A stretch of DNA of 64,000 bases from Streptomyces sp. Ru71 (GTDB lineage: Bacteria > Actinomycetota > Actinomycetes > Streptomycetales > Streptomycetaceae), in assembly GCF_002920535.1 (NCBI RefSeq), contig NZ_PQSS01000010.1, positions 1-64,000 of the forward strand. The letters run 5' to 3'. The notes under the pieces were generated by a model. That model was given only the letters and a program-made list of their open reading frames with translations, ran no database searches and was not told where the DNA came from. Each line of letters opens with the position of its first letter. The stretch's first letter is position 1. A program made the translations under genes and the position numbers. Shown piece by piece: positions 59,205-64,000 of this stretch.

Positions 59205-61244
59205 TCAGCTCTCGGGACGGTCCTCGCGGGCCGTCTCGGTGGCGGGGGCGGGGTCCGCCGCCGTCGACTTCGCCGTGCTGATCGCGGCCGTCGCGCCGTT
59301 GGCGCCGTTCGTCAGGGCGAGCTCCTTCGGGGAGAGCACCGGCGGACGGGTGGACGGCGTGCGGCGCGAGGAGCCGGTCCAGGCGGGCCGGGGCGGGCGC
59401 TTGACGATGGGGGCGAAGATCTCGGCGATCTCCTCCTTGCCCAGCGTCTCCTTCTCCAGCAGCTGCAGGACGAGGTTGTCGAGCACGTCGCGGTTCTCGA
59501 CCAGGATCTCCCAGGCCTCGTTGTGCGCCGTCTCGATGAGCTTCTTGACCTCCTCGTCCACCAGCGCGGCGACCTCCTCGGAGTAGTCGCGCTGGTGGGC
59601 CATCTCACGGCCCAGGAACGGCTCGGAGTTGTCCCCGCCGAACTTGATCGCGCCGAGACGCTCGGTCATGCCGTACTGGGTGACCATCGCGCGGGCCAGG
59701 TTGGTGGCCTTCTCGATGTCGTTCGCGGCGCCGGTGGTCGGGTCGTGGAAGACCAGTTCCTCGGCAGCGCGGCCGCCCAGCATGTAGGCGAGCTGGTCGA
59801 GCATCTCGTTGCGGGTGGTGGAGTACTTGTCCTCGTCCGGGAGCACCATCGTGTAGCCCAGGGCACGGCCGCGGGACAGGATGGTGATCTTGTGGACCGG
59901 GTCGGAGTTCGGCGAGGCCGCCGCGACCAGGGCGTGACCGCCCTCGTGGTACGCGGTGATCTTCTTCTCCTTGTCCGACATGATGCGGGTCCGCTTCTGC
60001 GGGCCGGCGACGACGCGGTCGATCGCCTCGTCGAGCATCTTGTTGTCGATCAGCTTCTGGTTCGAACGGGCCGTGAGCAGCGCGGCCTCGTTCAGCACGT
60101 TGGCGAGATCGGCACCGGTCATGCCGGGGGTGCGCCGGGCGACGGCCGACAGGTCGACGTCCGGGGCGACCGGCTTGCCCTTCTGGTGGACCTTGAGGAT
60201 CTCCATACGGCCCTGCAGGTCCGGCGGGTCGACGGCGATCTGCCGGTCGAAGCGGCCGGGGCGCAGCAGCGCCGGGTCGAGGATGTCGGGCCGGTTGGTG
60301 GCGGCGATCAGGATGACGCCGCCCTTCACGTCGAAGCCGTCCATCTCGACGAGCAGCTGGTTCAGGGTCTGCTCGCGCTCGTCGTGACCGCCGCCGAGGC
60401 CGGCGCCGCGGTGGCGGCCGACCGCGTCGATCTCGTCGACGAAGACGATCGCCGGGGCGTTCGCCTTGGCCTGTTCGAACAGGTCACGGACCCGGGAGGC
60501 ACCGACACCGACGAACATCTCGACGAAGTCGGAACCGGAGATCGAGTAGAACGGGACGCCCGCCTCGCCGGCGACGGCGCGCGCGAGCAGGGTCTTGCCG
60601 GTACCCGGGCGGCCGTAGAGCAGCACGCCCTTGGGGATCTTGGCGCCGACGGCCTGGAACTTGGCCGGCTCCTGGAGGAACTCCTTGATCTCGTGGAGCT
60701 CCTCGACGGCCTCGTCGCAGCCGGCGACGTCGGCGAAGGTCGTCTTGGGGGTGTCCTTGGTGATGAGCTTGGCCTTGGACTTGCCGAAGTTCATCACCCG
60801 GCTGCCGCCGCCCTGCATCTGGTTCATCAGGAACAGGAAGACGACGACGATCAGGACGAAGGGCAGCAGGGAAAGCAGGATGCCGAGGAACGGGTTCTGC
60901 TTCGAGGGCGAGACCGTGTAGCCCTTCGGGATCTGCTTGTCCTGGTACTTGGTCTGCAGCGTGCCGGCGATGGTCACGCCCTGGTCGCCGATGTAGCTGG
61001 CCTGGATCTTCGAGCTGCCCTCGACCTTGACGCCGTCCTTGAGCTCGACCTTGATGGTCTGCTCGTCGCCGGTGGTGAGCTTGGCCTGCTCGACCTTGTT
61101 GTCGTTGATGGCCTGGACGACCTGTGCGGTGTCCACCGTCTTGTAGCCGCCGGACGAGCCGACGACCTGCATCAACACGACCACGGCAAGGACGGCCAGC
61201 ACGATCCACATGACCGGCCCACGGAAGTATCGCTTCACGTCCAT
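59205..61244 (-). CDS. ftsH: ATP-dependent zinc metalloprotease FtsH
   Basis: FtsH is the membrane AAA+ protease for misfolded or unassembled membrane proteins. About 679 residues from ATG 61244 ([20 protein letters not shown]); ATG 61280 is an in-frame alternative. Two membrane helices flank an outside domain. The AAA domain has Walker A GRPGTGKT, Walker [12 protein letters not shown], the second region of homology [20 protein letters not shown] and the zinc site HEGGH. The Walker A has Arg where GPPGTGKT is usual. A Pro/Ala-rich tail ends the protein. Confidence 0.97.
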   Translation of the reverse strand: MDVKRYFRGPVMWIVLAVLAVVVLMQVVGSSGGYKTVDTAQVVQAINDNKVEQAKLTTGDEQTIKVELKDGVKVEGSSKIQASYIGDQGVTIAGTLQTKYQDKQIPKGYTVSPSKQNPFLGILLSLLPFVLIVVVFLFLMNQMQGGGSRVMNFGKSKAKLITKDTPKTTFADVAGCDEAVEELHEIKEFLQEPAKFQAVGAKIPKGVLLYGRPGTGKTLLARAVAGEAGVPFYSISGSDFVEMFVGVGASRVRDLFEQAKANAPAIVFVDEIDAVGRHRGAGLGGGHDEREQTLNQLLVEMDGFDVKGGVILIAATNRPDILDPALLRPGRFDRQIAVDPPDLQGRMEILKVHQKGKPVAPDVDLSAVARRTPGMTGADLANVLNEAALLTARSNQKLIDNKMLDEAIDRVVAGPQKRTRIMSDKEKKITAYHEGGHALVAAASPNSDPVHKITILSRGRALGYTMVLPDEDKYSTTRNEMLDQLAYMLGGRAAEELVFHDPTTGAANDIEKATNLARAMVTQYGMTERLGAIKFGGDNSEPFLGREMAHQRDYSEEVAALVDEEVKKLIETAHNEAWEILVENRDVLDNLVLQLLEKETLGKEEIAEIFAPIVKRPPRPAWTGSSRRTPSTRPPVLSPKELALTNGANGATAAISTAKSTAADPAPATETAREDRPES

Positions 61245-61310
61245 CCACACGGAGCGGTGCCGCCCCGTCCCTCCTGCCATAGTGAGTTTGATAAGACAGT
61301 TCTTCTGACG

Positions 61311-61335
61311 GTACCCCAGCCTTGGCGTCCGAAGC
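61311..61335 (-). promoter_or_regulatory. Putative sigma-B-type stress promoter upstream of ftsH
   Basis: On the minus strand GCTT (61332-61335) and GGGTAC (61311-61316) are 15 bp apart. This is a match to the published Streptomyces sigma-B consensus GNNT-N14-16-GGGTAY. The start point would fall about 20-60 bases before the possible ftsH start codons. Confidence 0.55.
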
Positions 61336-61373
61336 CGCACAGGACCGCTGACGAACCCGTCTGCATGCTCCAA

Positions 61374-61390
61374 CGGCGGGAGGCCCGCCG
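61374..61390 (-). terminator. Hairpin downstream of hpt
   Basis: CGGCGGG (61374-61380) pairs with CCCGCCG (61384-61390). It lies between hpt and the ftsH promoter. Confidence 0.5.
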
Positions 61391-61427
61391 GGGTTCCCGA
61401 TCGTCGCGGGGAGCGTGCCCGGCTGGG

Positions 61428-61991
61428 CTAGCCGCCGTAGACGTGAGGCGCGAGCGTACCGACGAACGGCAGGTTGCGGTACTTCTCGGCGTAGTCGAGG
61501 CCGTAGCCGACGACGAACTCGTTGGGGATGTCGAAGCCGACCCACTCCACGTCGATGGCGACCTTGGCGGCGTCGGGCTTGCGCAGCAGCGTGCACACCT
61601 TCAGGGAGGCGGGCTCGCGCGAGCCGAGGTTGTTGATCAGCCAGGACAGGGTCAGGCCGGAGTCGATGATGTCCTCGACGATCAGGACGTGCTTGCCCTT
61701 GATGTCGGTGTCGAGGTCCTTGAGGATCCGCACCACGCCGGAGGACTGGGTGCCCGCGCCGTAGGAGGACACGGCCATCCAGTCCATGGTGACGGGGGTG
61801 GACAGCGCCCGGGCCAGGTCGGCCATGACCATCACCGCGCCCTTGAGCACACCGACGATCAGCAGGTCCTTGCCCGCGTACTCCGCGTCGATCTTCGCGG
61901 CCAGCTCGGCCAGCTTCGCGTCGATCTCTTCCTTGGTGATGAGCACCTGCTGAAGGTCGGCACCCATGTCTTTCGCGTCCACCCGCATCAC
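61428..61991 (-). CDS. hpt: Hypoxanthine phosphoribosyltransferase
   Basis: Hpt salvages hypoxanthine and guanine with PRPP. The 187-residue protein has [40 protein letters not shown], the PRPP motif [17 protein letters not shown] and [20 protein letters not shown]. Start codons at 61991 (GTG), 61988 (ATG) and 61982 (GTG) are close together and I cannot choose firmly. It lies between tilS and ftsH on the same strand, the common tilS-hpt-ftsH order. Confidence 0.97.
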   Translation of the reverse strand: MMRVDAKDMGADLQQVLITKEEIDAKLAELAAKIDAEYAGKDLLIVGVLKGAVMVMADLARALSTPVTMDWMAVSSYGAGTQSSGVVRILKDLDTDIKGKHVLIVEDIIDSGLTLSWLINNLGSREPASLKVCTLLRKPDAAKVAIDVEWVGFDIPNEFVVGYGLDYAEKYRNLPFVGTLAPHVYGG

Positions 61992-62052
61992 TTTCGGTCG
62001 GTCGTCCCACCGGCCGGTCCGCCCCCGCCGCGTCTGCGTGAGGGGTCGGGAC

Positions 62053-63102
62053 TCAGCCTTGCCGAATCACCAGTCTGCCACCCTGACGCTGGGCGACGAC
62101 TTTGCCGGGCAGATTGATGGCTCCCTGACCGCGCCAGCCGGTGATCAGCCGGTCGACCTCCTCGATGTGCCGGGCGAAGAGGGAACCGGCCGGGGCGCCC
62201 GCCTCGATGGCGGCGCGGCGCAGGATCCGGCGGCGCACGGCGGGCGGCAGGGCGTAGAGCTTGGCGCATTCCAGTCGCCCGGCCGCGTCGCGTACGCCGG
62301 CCTCGGCCTGGCTGGCCCAGGCGTCGAGGGCGTCGGCGTCGTCGCGGGAGAGCTGGGCGGTGCGGGCGAGCGCCTCGACGACGCCCTTGCCGAGGGCCTT
62401 CTCCAGGGCGGGCAGGCCCTCGTGGCGCAGCCGGGAGCGGGTGTAGGCGGGGTCGGCGTTGTGCGGGTCGTCCCAGACGGGCAGGGACTGGACCATGCAG
62501 GCCTTGCGGGCGGTCTGCCGGTCGAGCTGGAGGAAGGGGCGCCGGTAACGGCCGTCGGCCCCCGAGACCGCGGCCATGCCGGACAGGGAGCGGATGCCGG
62601 AGCCGCGGGCGAGGCCGAGCAGGACGGTTTCGGCCTGGTCGTCGCGGGTGTGGCCGAGGAGGATCGCGGCGGCGCCGTGGCGCTTGGCCGCGGCGTCCAG
62701 GGCGGCGTAGCGGGCGTCCCGGGCGGCGGCCTCGGGGCCTCCGTCGCGGCCGACGGTGACGGCGGTGGACTCGACGGGGCTGAGGCCGAGTTCGGTCAGG
62801 CGCTGGACGACTTCGGCGGCGCGGATGTCGGAGCCGGGCTGCAGACCGTGGTCGACGGTGATGCCGCCGGCGCGGATGCCGAGCCGGGGGGCCTCGAAGG
62901 CGAGGGCGGAGGCGAGCGCCATGGAGTCGGCGCCGCCGGAGCAGGCCACGAGCACGAGCGGCGCGGGCGGGCGCGCGGGTGCGCCGGACCCGGCGGGCTC
63001 CATGGCCCTCACGGTGGCGGAGGAGGTCTGTTCGGTGAGGATGTCGTGGAGGACGCGGCGGACCGCCAGGCGTATCGCCGCGACCGCAGGATGGGGACCC
63101 AT
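62053..63102 (-). CDS. tilS: tRNA(Ile)-lysidine synthase
   Basis: TilS modifies C34 of the minor tRNA-Ile to lysidine so that it reads AUA. The 349-residue protein has the PP-loop [50 protein letters not shown] and [17 protein letters not shown]. The C-terminal domain is short, as in actinobacteria. ATG 63102 has AAGGGAA in front. Confidence 0.96.
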   Translation of the reverse strand: MGPHPAVAAIRLAVRRVLHDILTEQTSSATVRAMEPAGSGAPARPPAPLVLVACSGGADSMALASALAFEAPRLGIRAGGITVDHGLQPGSDIRAAEVVQRLTELGLSPVESTAVTVGRDGGPEAAARDARYAALDAAAKRHGAAAILLGHTRDDQAETVLLGLARGSGIRSLSGMAAVSGADGRYRRPFLQLDRQTARKACMVQSLPVWDDPHNADPAYTRSRLRHEGLPALEKALGKGVVEALARTAQLSRDDADALDAWASQAEAGVRDAAGRLECAKLYALPPAVRRRILRRAAIEAGAPAGSLFARHIEEVDRLITGWRGQGAINLPGKVVAQRQGGRLVIRQG

Positions 63103-63294
63103 GTCCGGTTCCCTTCAGGAAGCTTTTCGGGGGGTGAGCCCGAGTCGGTCACTCAGAGTGTGTAGATGGTGACAGAAACGGGCGGTGACCCGAGCATTGC
63201 ACGCCTGTCCACGCCTCACGGTCCCTCGGACGGGTGATTGGAGGGGCGTTCGACTGCCGTCGGCCGGATCGTTTTCACCACCGTCTCGCGCCGT

Positions 63295-64000
63295 TCACGC
63301 CTCGGGCCTGCGGTGCACCCGCGCGATCCAGTCTGCCGGTTTGGAGATCTCCGCCTTGGTCGGGAGTGTGTTCGGAGAGGTCCACACACGGTTGAAGCCG
63401 TCCATGCCGACCTCGTCGACGACCGCGCGCACGAAGCGTTCGCCGTCCCGGTACTGCCGCAGCTTGGCGTCCAGGCCGAGCAGCTTGCGCAGGGCGAGGT
63501 CGAGGCGGGAGGCGCCCTTGGCGCGGCGCTGCTGGAACTTCTCGCGGATCTCGGCGACGGACGGCACGACGGAGGGTCCGACGCCGTCCATGACGAAGTC
63601 GGCGTGGCCCTCCAGCAGGGACATCACGGCGGTGAGCCGGCCGAGGATCTCCCGCTGGGCGGGGGTCTGCACCAGCTCCACCAGGGAGCGTCCGCCGTCC
63701 TCCTCCTCGCCCTCGGGGCGGCCGCCGGCCAGCGACTGGGCGGCCTCGCGGACGCGCTCCAGGACGGTCATCGGGTCGACGTCGGTCTCGGCGAGGAACG
63801 ACTGGATCTCGCCCTCCAGGTGGTCGCGCAGCCAGGGCACGGCGCTGAACTGGGTGCGGTGCGTCTCCTCGTGCAGGCACACCCACAGGCGGAAGTCGTG
63901 CGGCTGGACGTCGAGTTCGCGCTCCACGTGGACGATGTTGGGGGCGACGAGCAGGAGCCGGCCGCCGCCGTTCTCACCGGCCGGCAGCTCGCGGGTGGCG
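63295..64000 (-). CDS. Zincin-like metalloprotease-family protein (DUF2342), 5' end outside the window
   Basis: The C-terminal 235 residues of a leftward gene whose start lies beyond 64000. It has the metallopeptidase helix WVCLHEETHRTQFSAVPWLRD (HExxH), a second family motif MSLLEGHADFVMDGVGP and a C-terminal MDGFNRVWTSPNTLPTKAEI. This is the actinobacterial DUF2342 family, annotated as zinc-dependent protease-like and often labelled F420-associated without evidence. It is followed by tilS. Confidence 0.92.
   Translation of the reverse strand, partial: ATRELPAGENGGGRLLLVAPNIVHVERELDVQPHDFRLWVCLHEETHRTQFSAVPWLRDHLEGEIQSFLAETDVDPMTVLERVREAAQSLAGGRPEGEEEDGGRSLVELVQTPAQREILGRLTAVMSLLEGHADFVMDGVGPSVVPSVAEIREKFQQRRAKGASRLDLALRKLLGLDAKLRQYRDGERFVRAVVDEVGMDGFNRVWTSPNTLPTKAEISKPADWIARVHRRPEA

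Overview
This window is chromosomal core DNA from a Streptomyces species. It is about 72% G+C with strong third-position GC bias and many GTG starts. It carries the sigE-cseA-cseB-cseC cell-envelope stress operon, Lsr2, DisA, a NadB/NadC/PanC operon and an orphan NuoD. The gene order from proC through sigE, clpC, lsr2, nadB/panC, mprF, folP/folK, ftsH and tilS looks like the segment around SCO3337-SCO3407 of S. coelicolor; that match is from memory and was not checked by alignment.

Layout. 1-320: promoter region of an rRNA operon reading leftward out of the window. 0.37-10.9 kb: proC, a drug-type ABC exporter, a methyltransferase, an SH3 protein, a membrane Ser/Thr kinase with an extracellular beta-propeller, ilvD, a TetR regulator and a sugar isomerase-like protein. 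11-20.3 kb: Ppx/GppA phosphatase, a Cys-rich protein, a sigma-like/zinc-finger/BACON membrane fusion, radA, disA and mutY. 20.6-24 kb: sigE-cseABC. 24-33.9 kb: an MFS pump with its TetR regulator, an M23 peptidase, a HAD phosphatase, clpC, lsr2, an N-acetyltransferase and a BlaI-type regulator. 34-40.6 kb: a leftward NAD/CoA operon (DUF2520 protein, panC, nadB, nadC, coaX). 40.9-55.1 kb: an aldolase-family lyase, an ArsR-type regulator, a TmrB-like ATPase with a two-component system, a MidA-like methyltransferase, nuoD, two PH-domain membrane proteins, an esterase and an MprF-like protein. 55.2-59 kb: folate genes (folP, folB, folK rightward; folE leftward). 59.2-64 kb: ftsH, hpt, tilS and a truncated zincin-like gene, all leftward.

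Functional themes. Envelope homeostasis recurs: sigE-cse, an MprF-like protein with a sigma-E-type promoter in front of it, an M23 peptidase, FtsH, a TmrB-like protein and an efflux pump. Cofactor supply is the second theme (NAD, CoA, folate). Protein and genome maintenance is the third (clpC, ftsH, radA, disA, mutY).

Noteworthy points. A strongly structured, apparently non-coding stretch lies at 56633-56849 ahead of folB. Two genes look frameshifted in G-runs (2828-2832 and 13487-13493). A sigma-like domain is fused to a zinc-finger anti-sigma-like segment and a BACON domain. Several in-frame minisatellites, a dispersed element of about 95 bp and an over-represented self-complementary 12-mer are also present. 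No CRISPR array, prophage, insertion sequence or tRNA gene was seen.
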